A stretch of 64,000 nt of DNA from Niabella agricola (lineage in GTDB: Bacteria; Bacteroidota; Bacteroidia; Chitinophagales; Chitinophagaceae). Below are positions 46,735 to 55,559 of the stretch, one piece after another (within the stretch, counting starts at the first letter, position 1; every line of letters begins with the position of its first letter). The stretch is taken from assembly GCF_021538615.1 (NCBI RefSeq), contig NZ_JAJHIZ010000003.1:4154001-4218000 (forward strand). Direction: 5' to 3'. Both the position numbers and the translations under genes were made by a program. The notes below the pieces were generated by a model that saw only the letters and a program-made list of their open reading frames with translations, made no database searches and was not told where the DNA came from.

Positions 46735-46761
46735 CGGACTGCCCCGGAGAGCAGCCCGCTA
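46732..46761. terminator. Hairpin at the SusD stop codon
   Basis: TAGCGG and CCGCTA, then CTGC and GCAG, form a two-part stem that includes the SusD stop. It lies between convergent genes. No T-run follows, so an intrinsic terminator is only possible, not shown. Confidence 0.4.
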
Positions 46762-46782
46762 AGTGCACTTTAGAATCGCCAA

Positions 46783-47193
46783 TTACGGTGTAACCGGCTG
46801 GTTTGTTGGTGTTGCAGCATAGTCGTCATCTACTGCTTCAATTACCCGGAAGTATCCTGCATTTTTATCGTTGTCTGCAGTGATGGTAAGGTTTGAGCCG
46901 GATAAAGTTGAATTGGCTGCGTGCGCTGCATCTACAAGAATGGTACAAGCCTTTGCGGCGTCAATAGAAAGACAACTGCTGCCTGACGCGTTGTACTGCC
47001 ACCTTGATAAGTCTTCGACCTGGCTTTGAATACTGGCGTCGCCGGTGAATTCATAAACGTAGGTGTTGCTAAAGGCTTTAGCTGGTGCGGCATCAGACTT
47101 GCTTTTGAAGGCAAAGGTGGTTACGGCTACAACGGTTAACGCAAGCAACGGCAAAACGAATTTTAGAGTCCGTGGACTTTTTAAAGTTGACAT
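46783..47193 (-). CDS. Small secreted protein, DUF6520-like
   Basis: A signal-type N-terminus (STLKSPRTLKFVLPLLALTV, then VAVTTFAF) leads a 100-residue mature part with two cysteines (SSCLSIDAAKACTILV) and Thr/Pro-rich ending. The layout, one hydrophobic segment and a pair of Cys about 10 residues apart, matches small Bacteroidota proteins labelled DUF6520. That name is from memory and unverified. Start ATG 47193 is preferred to a TTG nine bases earlier. It is convergent with the SusCD operon and sits between it and the AraC regulator. Confidence 0.7.
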   Translation of the reverse strand: MSTLKSPRTLKFVLPLLALTVVAVTTFAFKSKSDAAPAKAFSNTYVYEFTGDASIQSQVEDLSRWQYNASGSSCLSIDAAKACTILVDAAHAANSTLSGSNLTITADNDKNAGYFRVIEAVDDDYAATPTNQPVTP

Positions 47194-47458
47194 GATTTTC
47201 AAGTTTAATAATAGTTAAAAAATAAATGGTAGTTCGGGCTTGTTTTACTGCGCAGTAGATAAAAGCTGTTGGTTGCTGCATTCAGGTTTATGTAGCAAAC
47301 CGGTTCATGGGAATATTGCCTACTATCTTCTACAGGTGTTCGGCACCGCCTGTTGAACTGTGCTGATGCGGTTAAGGGCCGCAAATCTAAGTTCTTTGAT
47401 GTTTCTGTTCCAAAGATGCAATGCGGAGATGCCTGGGTTGTTATCCAATCGTGGTTTT

Positions 47459-48445
47459 TTATTTACGATAGTAACTGGGCGTAAAATGGTAAATTTTTTT
47501 AAAAGCCTTGGAAAAGTTGGAAACTGCGGAAAAGCCCATGTCAAGTGCAATATCTGTTAGCGGTTCGTTGGTATGTACCACCCGGGTAAATGCCTCATTC
47601 ATCCGATGTTCCTGCCAGTAACTATAGGGCGGCTGATTGAACCGTTTGGCAAAGAGTTTTTTCAGATAGGTTTCATCCATTCTGGCTTGTTGTGACAATG
47701 CCCGGAAGTTAGGTTCTGCCGTCAGATTTTTGAGCAGGACGGTGCTAACGCGGTTGATTTCGCTGATCTTGCTTAGTGGGACAATGCGGCCACCCATCAG
47801 AAGATCTGTTTTGCAGGCCAGTGCAGCATACAGTAACAGCTTCACAGCAAGCTCCAGTGTTAATCCATCAACGATAGGCGCCCGGAGCAGCTGCAGAATC
47901 CAGTTGGCGAGATTTACCATGTTTTGGGTAGCAAACATGTGATGCGGAAATATTTGTGCCGGTAGGCGGCCTGCATCAATAGCATTCAGAAAAGGCTGTA
48001 GAACCTCGGGGTAATAAGGCGCCAGCCGTTGCAGGAATCCGGTCGTGCAGTGCACATCCAGCGTGGTATACCGGAGGCCCGGTTCAAATTGTACTTGGTC
48101 TTCAACAGGGGGAAGATAAAAAATATTGAACTGCGTTTCCTCGACCCAGTTATCGTAGGGTGTGTGTATCCGCTGCGCAATACTATTGTGTATAAGGAAA
48201 CTGAATTCAATGACGGGGGTGTCTGCTCTGACCTTGAACCGCCGCCGCTGTTTTACATGGTAACTGCTAAACCAGATTTCAAACTCTTCCATTCGTTTGT
48301 GTTGGAACAGCATATGGCCCCAACCTCCGAGTAGGGCAAGGCTGTTCATAGAAGGGATAATAAGTGATTGATGCAGGTGGGGTACGGGACCAGACCAGAA
48401 AAATGCATCATTATCGGAGGAGGAGATTTCAAACAGGTTACTCAT
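47459..48445 (-). CDS. AraC-family transcriptional regulator
   Basis: The 328-residue protein has an N-terminal ligand or cofactor domain (about 1-215) and a C-terminal AraC double helix-turn-helix (about 225-328). The latter shows LSQQARMDETYLKKLFAKRF, QPPYSYWQEHRMNEA and the closing signature LTDIALDMGFSAVSNFSKAFKKIY (given in part: ALDMGFSAVSNFSKAFKKI). It is divergent from the hydroxamate cassette (89-base spacer) and lies near the SusCD-TlpA operon, so it is a good candidate for regulating both. Confidence 0.9.
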   Translation of the reverse strand: MSNLFEISSSDNDAFFWSGPVPHLHQSLIIPSMNSLALLGGWGHMLFQHKRMEEFEIWFSSYHVKQRRRFKVRADTPVIEFSFLIHNSIAQRIHTPYDNWVEETQFNIFYLPPVEDQVQFEPGLRYTTLDVHCTTGFLQRLAPYYPEVLQPFLNAIDAGRLPAQIFPHHMFATQNMVNLANWILQLLRAPIVDGLTLELAVKLLLYAALACKTDLLMGGRIVPLSKISEINRVSTVLLKNLTAEPNFRALSQQARMDETYLKKLFAKRFNQPPYSYWQEHRMNEAFTRVVHTNEPLTDIALDMGFSAVSNFSKAFKKIYHFTPSYYRK

Positions 48446-48534
48446 AGAATCAGGTAGGTTGGTTTAAAGATCAGATCTCGGAAATATAGTCTGAAAATGC
48501 ATGGCATCAAATTTATATAAATATAAAAATAAAT

Positions 48535-49155
48535 ATGAATAAAGTTAATAAAAAATCAGTGGCCTCTGGCTTTACGGTAAGGCCGGGAGAATGGTTTCTT
48601 TATCGCGAGCGGCTTAGCGGAGATCAACTTGAGTTGGGTATCCGAAAAGTCGATTTACGTAAAGACCTGGCTCTCATGTATCAGTGGGTAAACCAACCCT
48701 ATGCATACCGTTTCTGGGGAATGCAGGGAACGCTAAAAAAGCTTTACGAATTTTACTACCCAAAGCTTGAGGAGGGGCATCTTCAACTGTTTTTTGCGTG
48801 TATAACAGATATTCCGGTGGCGTTGATCGAAGTATACCCCGTGTTACGTTCGGAGCTGGCTGGTATGTGGAATTTTACAGAAGCAGACTATGGAATTCAT
48901 TTGCTGATGGCACCATACCGTGAAATAAAAACGGTTATTTCTTCAGATATAGATGGCTTGTCGGTATGGGTGCTTAAAGCTGTACAACGGATGTTGTTTG
49001 ACTTTTCTGCGGTCCAGCGTATCGTTGCCGAACCGGACGAACAAAATATCCATGCCTGTCGCCTGGCAGAAAAAGCAGGATTTCATTATTTGAAGACCTT
49101 ACCCCTGGAAGGCAAAGTGGCGCGATTGTACATGATTGCCCGGCACGAAATCTAA
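48535..49155 (+). CDS. Siderophore-type GNAT N-acetyltransferase (IucB/RhbD/AlcB-like)
   Basis: The 206-residue protein resembles acetyltransferases that acylate N-hydroxylysine or N-hydroxycadaverine in hydroxamate siderophore assembly (PF13523-like). Characteristic text is IRKVDLRKDLALMYQWVNQP, then GIHLLMAPYREI and, near the end, VQRIVAEPDEQNIHACRLAEKAGF. A short basic N-terminal extension precedes the domain. The gene opens a three-gene plus-strand cassette with a membrane protein and an amine N-hydroxylase. It is divergent from the AraC regulator. Confidence 0.88.
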   Translation: MNKVNKKSVASGFTVRPGEWFLYRERLSGDQLELGIRKVDLRKDLALMYQWVNQPYAYRFWGMQGTLKKLYEFYYPKLEEGHLQLFFACITDIPVALIEVYPVLRSELAGMWNFTEADYGIHLLMAPYREIKTVISSDIDGLSVWVLKAVQRMLFDFSAVQRIVAEPDEQNIHACRLAEKAGFHYLKTLPLEGKVARLYMIARHEI

Positions 49156-49189
49156 AAATCATTCATCAAATCCTTTAAATCGATTCTAT

Positions 49190-50248
49190 ATGCTAACACC
49201 ATACCAACGAAAAGGTTTTGCATTGGCCCGCGGTTTTGTCGTACTGGTGATGCCAGCCATTCACACTGTGTTGTTATATAGCACATTTGCAGTAAAACGG
49301 GGGCCTATAGGCGCGGTACTCGGCTTTCTTGCAGAAACTTCCGGGGCTCCCTTATTCATGCTTCTAATGGGAATGTTTATTGCCCTGGGGCGAGATAAGA
49401 CATCCGCTTATATTTTAAAGCGGATGTTAATCCTGCTGCTGGCCGGCTACCTGCTCAATGTATTTAAACTGCTCATGCCCTACTATTGGGGATGGATTCC
49501 ACCGCAGTTCTTAAGCGATAATGGAGTAACTGAGCGTGTGGCGATGCATCTGTTTTTAACCGGCGATATTCTCCAGTTTGCAGCCATTGCCTATGCCTGC
49601 TGTGCCTTAATAAAAAAAGGAATACGGAATGTAGTTGGTTTCGCCATTATATTTTTAATTGTATTACTGATCATGCCTCTTACATGGTCGATTCGGGAGG
49701 CGGGGCTATTGACCATTCCTTTGGCATTGCTGAACGGGAAACCGCCTTATACTTTCTTTCCGTTATTTCCCTGGCTGTTATATCCTTTAGCCGGATTGAT
49801 TGTGGGCACACTGCTTTTAAAGCTAGAACATCTACGTTTTAATAAGCTGCTGTTGCTGCTGGTGCCAGGTCTTATGCTGATGGGGTACCTGTTATCATTA
49901 ACCGAACCGGTTGGGTGGCAAGCTGAATTTTACCGGCTGGGAAGAGGAAGAACGTTATTTCACATAGGACTTGCACTGGGGTGGAGCCTGTTATTTATCT
50001 GGCTTGCAAAAAAGATCCGGGGTAATTATCTGTTTCATTTGTTGCAATGGCTGAGCGACAATATCATGCTTGCTTATATACTGCAGTGGATCGTTATTTT
50101 CTGGTGTTTTCCGCTGTTCGGGTATAACCAGCTGAAGACAATTCCGTCACTGTTGGCATTGTGCATGACAACTACTACAAGTTTTCTGATATTGGCAGCT
50201 GTATTGGCAGGCATAAAAAAAATAAAAAGTGTGAACCATGGGAGATAA
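49190..50248 (+). CDS. Multispanning membrane protein, HGSNAT-catalytic-like (DUF1624)
   Basis: About ten hydrophobic segments fill this 352-residue protein. The opening ALARGFVVLVMPAIHTVLLY places a His in the first segment, and TSGAPLFMLLMGMF follows, as in heparan-alpha-glucosaminide N-acetyltransferase (HGSNAT-cat / DUF1624) and related membrane acyltransferases. The start at 49190 follows the previous stop by 34 bases, and the longer frame from 49136 is rejected. It may move an acyl group or act as an exporter for the hydroxamate product. Its end overlaps the next gene by 11 bases. Confidence 0.7.
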   Translation: MLTPYQRKGFALARGFVVLVMPAIHTVLLYSTFAVKRGPIGAVLGFLAETSGAPLFMLLMGMFIALGRDKTSAYILKRMLILLLAGYLLNVFKLLMPYYWGWIPPQFLSDNGVTERVAMHLFLTGDILQFAAIAYACCALIKKGIRNVVGFAIIFLIVLLIMPLTWSIREAGLLTIPLALLNGKPPYTFFPLFPWLLYPLAGLIVGTLLLKLEHLRFNKLLLLLVPGLMLMGYLLSLTEPVGWQAEFYRLGRGRTLFHIGLALGWSLLFIWLAKKIRGNYLFHLLQWLSDNIMLAYILQWIVIFWCFPLFGYNQLKTIPSLLALCMTTTTSFLILAAVLAGIKKIKSVNHGR

Positions 50249-51539
50249 TCGTATTTACGATATTGCCGGTATCGGTATAGGTCCTTTCAATCTCGGTTTG
50301 GCAGCCTTGTGCTCGCCTATCCGCTCGTTACAAACAATTTTCCTGGAAGCACAGCCAGAGTTTAACTGGCACGCAGGAATGCTTTTGCCCGGCAGCACGT
50401 TGCAGGTGTCTTACCTGGCCGACCTGGTAACACTGGCGGACCCTTGCAGTTCATTTACCTATCTCAATTTTTTGAGAAAGCAGGGGCGCTTATTGCAGTT
50501 TGGCATTCATGAGAATAATGTTATCACCCGTCGCGAATACAACCGGTATTGCCGTTGGGTATGCGATCAATTGTCTAACCTGCAGTTTAACTGGCGTGTT
50601 ACGGACATTTGCTACCAGGAAGATCAAAAATGTTACCTGATAATGGGCATCCATCCTCTTGCCGGTACAAAAAGAAGGATATTCGCCCGTTATGTAGTTA
50701 TCGGTGTAGGAACACAGCCGGCGGTTCCTGATTTTGCGGCTCCACTGCAGGGCGATCAGATTTTGCATTCGTCACAATACCTGAAGCATAGGAACGCTTT
50801 ATTAAGCTCAAGAAAAATAGTGGTAGTAGGGTCGGGACAAAGTGCCGCTGAGATTTTTTATGATCTGCTGCAAACAGGCCAGGAAACGGGTCAGCACTTA
50901 TCCTGGATGACACGATCACCAAGGTTTTTTTCAATGGAACATACAAAACTGAGTTTTGAAATGGCAACACCGGCATATATCGATTATTTCTATCGTTTAT
51001 CCGAAAGCCGGAAACCATTTACCATAAAGCAGCAGGACACTTTATACAAGGGTATCAATTATCAGCTTATCAATGCCATTTATGACCGGTTATACGAGTT
51101 GATGACGGAGGGGGTTACTGTCCCCGCAACCTTGATGACGAATGTGACCTTAATGGGAATTGCTTCCTCAAATGGCAAAGACTGGAGGTTGCGGTTTCAT
51201 CATGAAGAGCAGGACCAGGTGTTTGAACTAGGGGCAGATCACGTAGTACTGGCGACCGGATATAAAGCAGCGCCGCCTCCCTTTTTGAAATCGCTGCGGC
51301 ATTTAGTCCGTTTTGACGCTCAGGGTAAGTTTGACATTACGCGTAGATATACCATTGATGAAAATCATACGTTGTTCGTTCAAAATGCAGAAATGCATAC
51401 CCATGGTTTTACTGCTCCGGAATTAGGGTTGGGCCCTTACAGGAATGCAGTGATCATTAACACTATACTAGGAACGACCTATTACCCGGTAGATGAACGA
51501 ACCGTGTTTCAGCAGTTTGGCGTGCCCCCGCAGTCATAA
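50238..51539 (+). CDS. L-lysine / L-ornithine N-monooxygenase-like (IucD/PvdA/SidA family)
   Basis: The 433-residue flavoprotein has the FAD-binding AGIGIGPFNLGLAAL (10-24), FNWHAGMLLPGSTLQVSYLADL-type substrate-loop text near 48-68, the NADPH-binding VVVGSGQSAAEIFYDL (about 195-211) and the C-terminal LATGYK and FTAPELGLGPYRNA. All are typical of NADPH-dependent N-hydroxylating monooxygenases that hydroxylate the side-chain amine of lysine, ornithine or a diamine. It overlaps the membrane protein gene by 11 bases. The next gene is smc, so the cassette ends here without a NIS synthetase. Confidence 0.92.
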   Translation: MGDNRIYDIAGIGIGPFNLGLAALCSPIRSLQTIFLEAQPEFNWHAGMLLPGSTLQVSYLADLVTLADPCSSFTYLNFLRKQGRLLQFGIHENNVITRREYNRYCRWVCDQLSNLQFNWRVTDICYQEDQKCYLIMGIHPLAGTKRRIFARYVVIGVGTQPAVPDFAAPLQGDQILHSSQYLKHRNALLSSRKIVVVGSGQSAAEIFYDLLQTGQETGQHLSWMTRSPRFFSMEHTKLSFEMATPAYIDYFYRLSESRKPFTIKQQDTLYKGINYQLINAIYDRLYELMTEGVTVPATLMTNVTLMGIASSNGKDWRLRFHHEEQDQVFELGADHVVLATGYKAAPPPFLKSLRHLVRFDAQGKFDITRRYTIDENHTLFVQNAEMHTHGFTAPELGLGPYRNAVIINTILGTTYYPVDERTVFQQFGVPPQS

Positions 51540-51706
51540 TTCCCGCCGTTAATTGTATCCCCGGCCCCCTAAAATAACCGCTGCCAACAATTGGCAAATA
51601 CAGCTGTTATACCCTGTAAACCGACGGTTTAGGAGCCCTTTCGCAGGAATTATCCCCTTTGCACGGCCATACGCCGCAGTGCAGGCCCGGCGGGATTGGG
51701 GTGGGG
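51540..51706. other. Spacer with two inverted repeats upstream of smc
   Basis: TGCCAA-CAA-TTGGCA lies near 51582-51596 and TAAACCG-A-CGGTTTA at 51617-51631. They may act as operators or weak hairpins. No gene is seen. Confidence 0.4.
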
Positions 51707-51715
51707 TTATCCACA
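51707..51715 (+). promoter_or_regulatory. DnaA-box-like 9-mer TTATCCACA
   Basis: An exact match to the DnaA-box consensus TTATNCACA lies 110 bases before the smc start, followed by related TTTCCAC pieces. One box does not make an origin, but DnaA could affect smc expression. Confidence 0.35.
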
Positions 51716-51767
51716 GCTTTTCCACGTTTTTACCCTGTTTTCCACCCATTGGTGTGCAAAAACAGGC

Positions 51768-51798
51768 TTTAGCATTGGGGCCGGAACCGTTATTTTCG
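51768..51798 (+). promoter_or_regulatory. Candidate smc promoter
   Basis: TTTA at 51768-51771 and TATTTTCG at 51791-51798 are separated by 19 bases, close to the TTTG-N19-TAnnTTTG pattern, and lie 26 bases before the GTG start. Confidence 0.45.
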
Positions 51799-51824
51799 CC
51801 TATACAATAAAACGGAAAAATACT

Positions 51825-54800
51825 GTGCGTTTAAAAAGTCTTGAAATAAAGGGGTTTAAGAGTTTTGCCGATAAAACGGTCGTTAATTTCGACGACAATA
51901 TTACCGGCATTGTGGGGCCGAATGGGTGTGGAAAATCCAATATTGTGGACAGTATCCGCTGGGTGATTGGCGAACAAAAGATCAGCGCCCTCCGGAGCGA
52001 GAACCTGGACTCCCTGGTGTTTAACGGGTCAAAAACCCGCTCCGCCAGCGGCCTGGCAGAGGTAAGCCTTACCTTTGAAAATACCAAGAACCTCCTGCCC
52101 ACAGAGTTTAGCACCGTACGCATTACCCGAAAGTTTTATAAAAGCGGGGAAAGCGAATACCGCCTCAATGATGTGCAGTGCCGCCTGAAGGACATCCAGA
52201 ACCTGTTTATGGATACCGGGGTAAGCACCGACTCCTACGCCATTATTGCGCTGGATATGGTGGATGACCTGATTAAGGATAAGGACAATAGCCGCCGCCG
52301 CATGCTGGAGCAGGCCGCCGGTATTTCCATTTATAAAACCCGTAAAAAAGAGGCCAAGCAAAAGCTGGATGCTACAGAACAGGACCTGAACCGGATTGAA
52401 GACCTGCTGTTTGAAATAAACAACCAGCTAAAGGCCCTGGAAAGCCAGGCTAAAAAGGCGGAAAAATACCACGAAATTAAAAAAGAATACCGCGAGGTGA
52501 GCATTGAGCTGGCCAAGGCGGCACTGGAAGGGTTTAACCTTACCTATAAAGAACTGAATGAACAACAGCAGGCAGAAACCGATAAATCGGTAAAGCTGGA
52601 GGCGGAAATTGCCACAGCCGAAGCACAGATAGAGCAGGAAAAGCTGGTGTTTATTGAAAAAGAACGGGCCCTGCAAAGCATGCAGGCGGCCTACAATGAG
52701 CTGGTACAACAGGTGCGCACCAAGGAAGGCGATAAAAACCTGGCCGTACAGCGCCTGCAATACCTGAAGGAGCGGGAAACCGGGCTGCAGGAATTTCTTT
52801 CCAAGTCGGACGCCCAACTAAAAGGCATTGAAGAAAGCATTGCTTTTACCCAGCAACAGGTGGGCGATGAGGAAAAAGCACATGAAGGGCTTACGGAACA
52901 ACTGGAAAACTACCGCGATGAGGTAACCCGCCGCCGCAACATACTGGATGAACAGCGCCACGGCGTGGATAGCTTGCGGATGGAATACCAGCAGGTACAG
53001 CGGGAGCAGTTTGAAGCAGAAAAGAAAGTGGCGGTAGCCGATACCTCTGTACAAAACCTGCAGCGCACCATTCAGCAAATGGAAGATGAATCGGCCCAGC
53101 GGGAAGAGCACCTACAAAAAGTGCAGGCCGATCACCAGCAGAAGGAACGCGAACTGGAGGAAAAGAACGCCTCCCTGGAGCAACTGCAGGCACACCACGA
53201 CCATACCAAGGAGCAGATCCTGCAAACACAGGGTATTGTGGAGGAGCTGCGTAATCAGCTGGCAGATGAAAACCGGGTGCTGGATGCCAAGCGTAATGAG
53301 CACGACCTGCTTAAAAGCATGATTGACTCCATGGAAGGCTATCCGGAGAGTGTAAAGTTCCTGCACAATAATAAAGACTGGAATACGCAGGCGCCCATTC
53401 TTTCCGATATCCTGTATGTAAAGGAAGAATACCGTACCGCGCTGGAAAACGTGCTGGAACCCTACCTGAACTACTATGTGGTGGAAGACCTGCAGCAGGG
53501 CTTGCAGGCCGTGCATTTGCTAAGCGACCAGAAAAAAGGAAAGGCGAATTTCTTTTTGTTGAATAAAATTGGCGAAACCGCGGACAACAGCGGCCATCGC
53601 CTGGAAGGCGCCCTGCCGGCACTGGACGTAATAGAGGTGGAAGCCAAATACCGCAAACTGGCAGAGCACCTGCTGGGTAATGTATTTATTGCCGAGGGCG
53701 AAGCGGCCCTGGAGAACAGCAACGGCTCCGTGGTGATTGAAAAGAAAGGAAAGTTTGTAAAAGGCAAATTTACCCTTACCGGCGGTAGTGTGGGCATGAT
53801 TGAGGGAAAGAAGATCGGCCGGGTAAAGAACTTGGAAAAACTGCAGGAGGATATTGCGGCACAGGATGAAGTGGTGCAGCAACTGCGGGCGCAGATACAG
53901 GCCCGGCACAATGAAGTGATTGCCTTTAATGAAGACCTGCGGGAAAACGCCATTAAAGAAACCCAGAAAGAAATACAGGAGCTGACCAATGCCGTTTTTG
54001 CCCTGCAGAACCGATCGGAGAACCTGCAAAGCCAGCAAAGCGCCGCCAAAAACCGGCTGGAAGAGCTGACCGAACAATTACAGCATACCCAAAGCTCCAT
54101 AGCGGGCGTACGCCAGTCGCTGGAAGAGTTTACAGAAATATTGCAGCAGAATGCCAACAAACTGGCAGAGGCGGAAGATACCTTTAAACAGGCCGAAGGC
54201 AGCTACCAGGAGGCTACGGCGCAGTTTAACGAGTTTAACCTGAACGTAACCCGCCAGCAAAGCAAGGTAACCGCGCTGAAACAGGAGCTGAACTTTAAGA
54301 CCAACCAGCTGGAGGAACTGAAGCGCCAGATAGCGCAAAGCACCGTGCAGCTGTCCGATACCGGGGGCGAGATCGTAAGTTCTGAAAACGCGCTGAAGGA
54401 AATTGAGGAAGCCCTGCTGGGTCTGATCCGCAGCCGCGAGCAGGACCAGCAAACGCTGAACGAGGCCGACCAGTCGTACTACAACATGCGGAATGTGCTC
54501 AATGAAAAGGAAAGCGAACTGCGGCATAAGATCCGCGAAAAGGAGCAGGTAGAGCACCTGCTGGCCGCCATAAAAGACAAGCTGAATGAGCTGAAGCTGC
54601 AGCTGGCCGGTACGCGCGAGCGGCTGAATGTGGAGTTCAAGATCCAGATTGAAGACATCCTGGATGACCCACGCAGCAGCGAAACCGCCGTGGAAGAATT
54701 GCAGGAAAAGGCCGACCGGATGAAGAAGCGACTGGAGAACCTGGGCGAGGTAAACCCCACGGCCATAGAAGCCTTTACCGAAATGAAAAAGCGCTACGAG

Positions 54801-55355
54801 TTTATTGTAGAACAGAAGAGCGACCTGGTCAATGCCAAGGAGAGTTTATTAAAGACCATTGAGGAAGTAGAGACTACCGCCAACCAGAAGTTCCTGGATA
54901 CCTTTAACCGGGTGCGGGAAAACTTTATGAAGGTATTTAAATCGCTGTTTACGGAAGACGACCAGTGCGACCTGGTGTTGGAAAACCCGGAGAACCTGGC
55001 AGAAACGGGTATTGATGTAGTGGCCAAGCCCAAGGGCAAACGGCCCACCTCACTAACACAGCTGAGCGGGGGCGAACGTACCCTGACCGCAACGGCGCTG
55101 CTCTTTGCCATCTACCTCATTAAGCCGGCACCCTTCTGTATCCTGGATGAGGTGGATGCGCCGCTGGATGATGCCAACGTGGGCAAGTTTACCAATATGA
55201 TCCGCCAGTTTAGCCAAAACTCCCAGTTCATTATTGTAACGCACAATAAAACCACCATGAGCACCGTGGATGTGATTTACGGGGTTACCATGCAGGAGCC
55301 GGGGGTGAGCAAGCTGGTCAGTGTAGACTTCCGCAGCCTGGCTGCGCAGAATTAG
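51825..55355 (+). CDS. smc: Chromosome segregation protein SMC
   Basis: The GTG start at 51825 (VRLKSLEIKGFKSFADKTV) gives 1176 residues, the usual size. A longer frame from 51696 adds 43 non-conserved residues. The N-terminal ATPase head has Walker A GPNGCGKSN (31-39). A long coiled coil (about 170-500 and 660-1000) flanks the hinge (about 500-660; VEDLQQGLQAVHLL). The C-terminal head has the signature LSGGERTL at about 1080 and Walker B FCILDEVDAPLDD. SMC organises and segregates the chromosome with ScpA/ScpB, which are not in this window. Confidence 0.96.
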   Translation: MRLKSLEIKGFKSFADKTVVNFDDNITGIVGPNGCGKSNIVDSIRWVIGEQKISALRSENLDSLVFNGSKTRSASGLAEVSLTFENTKNLLPTEFSTVRITRKFYKSGESEYRLNDVQCRLKDIQNLFMDTGVSTDSYAIIALDMVDDLIKDKDNSRRRMLEQAAGISIYKTRKKEAKQKLDATEQDLNRIEDLLFEINNQLKALESQAKKAEKYHEIKKEYREVSIELAKAALEGFNLTYKELNEQQQAETDKSVKLEAEIATAEAQIEQEKLVFIEKERALQSMQAAYNELVQQVRTKEGDKNLAVQRLQYLKERETGLQEFLSKSDAQLKGIEESIAFTQQQVGDEEKAHEGLTEQLENYRDEVTRRRNILDEQRHGVDSLRMEYQQVQREQFEAEKKVAVADTSVQNLQRTIQQMEDESAQREEHLQKVQADHQQKERELEEKNASLEQLQAHHDHTKEQILQTQGIVEELRNQLADENRVLDAKRNEHDLLKSMIDSMEGYPESVKFLHNNKDWNTQAPILSDILYVKEEYRTALENVLEPYLNYYVVEDLQQGLQAVHLLSDQKKGKANFFLLNKIGETADNSGHRLEGALPALDVIEVEAKYRKLAEHLLGNVFIAEGEAALENSNGSVVIEKKGKFVKGKFTLTGGSVGMIEGKKIGRVKNLEKLQEDIAAQDEVVQQLRAQIQARHNEVIAFNEDLRENAIKETQKEIQELTNAVFALQNRSENLQSQQSAAKNRLEELTEQLQHTQSSIAGVRQSLEEFTEILQQNANKLAEAEDTFKQAEGSYQEATAQFNEFNLNVTRQQSKVTALKQELNFKTNQLEELKRQIAQSTVQLSDTGGEIVSSENALKEIEEALLGLIRSREQDQQTLNEADQSYYNMRNVLNEKESELRHKIREKEQVEHLLAAIKDKLNELKLQLAGTRERLNVEFKIQIEDILDDPRSSETAVEELQEKADRMKKRLENLGEVNPTAIEAFTEMKKRYEFIVEQKSDLVNAKESLLKTIEEVETTANQKFLDTFNRVRENFMKVFKSLFTEDDQCDLVLENPENLAETGIDVVAKPKGKRPTSLTQLSGGERTLTATALLFAIYLIKPAPFCILDEVDAPLDDANVGKFTNMIRQFSQNSQFIIVTHNKTTMSTVDVIYGVTMQEPGVSKLVSVDFRSLAAQN

Positions 55356-55378
55356 GTTTTTAGTTGTTATTTTAATAG

Positions 55379-55407
55379 GCCGCCTGTTGTACGGGTGGCT
55401 TTTTTTT
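55379..55407 (+). terminator. Rho-independent terminator of smc
   Basis: GCCGCCTG / CGGGTGGC, with two G-U pairs and a five-base loop, is followed by eight T residues. It is 24 bases after the smc stop. Confidence 0.82.
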
Positions 55408-55514
55408 GTGACCATCATACGTGTCAATGCACCTGGCAAAGGCGGCCGGGAATGTGCCTGCAAAAAATTATGCCGGTTGCTGATTTGCATCAGTGTACAA
55501 TAACGGCCGGTCCG

Positions 55515-55522
55515 TAATTTTG
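55515..55522 (+). promoter_or_regulatory. Candidate -7 element (TAATTTTG)
   Basis: An exact TAnnTTTG match lies 38 bases before the CoA-transferase ATG. A TTTG at 55484-55487 is 27 bases upstream, longer than ideal. Confidence 0.5.
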
Positions 55523-55559
55523 CGGTTCGTAAAAATCAATCATTTATAAAACCGGGATC

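Noticed and set aside
51707..51715. Replication origin
   Set aside because: There is one DnaA box, no box cluster, no AT-rich unwinding region and no dnaA/dnaN neighbour.
53474..54160. Ser/Cys-rich antisense frame within smc
   Set aside because: The composition reflects the reverse of a Glu/Gln/Lys-rich coiled coil.
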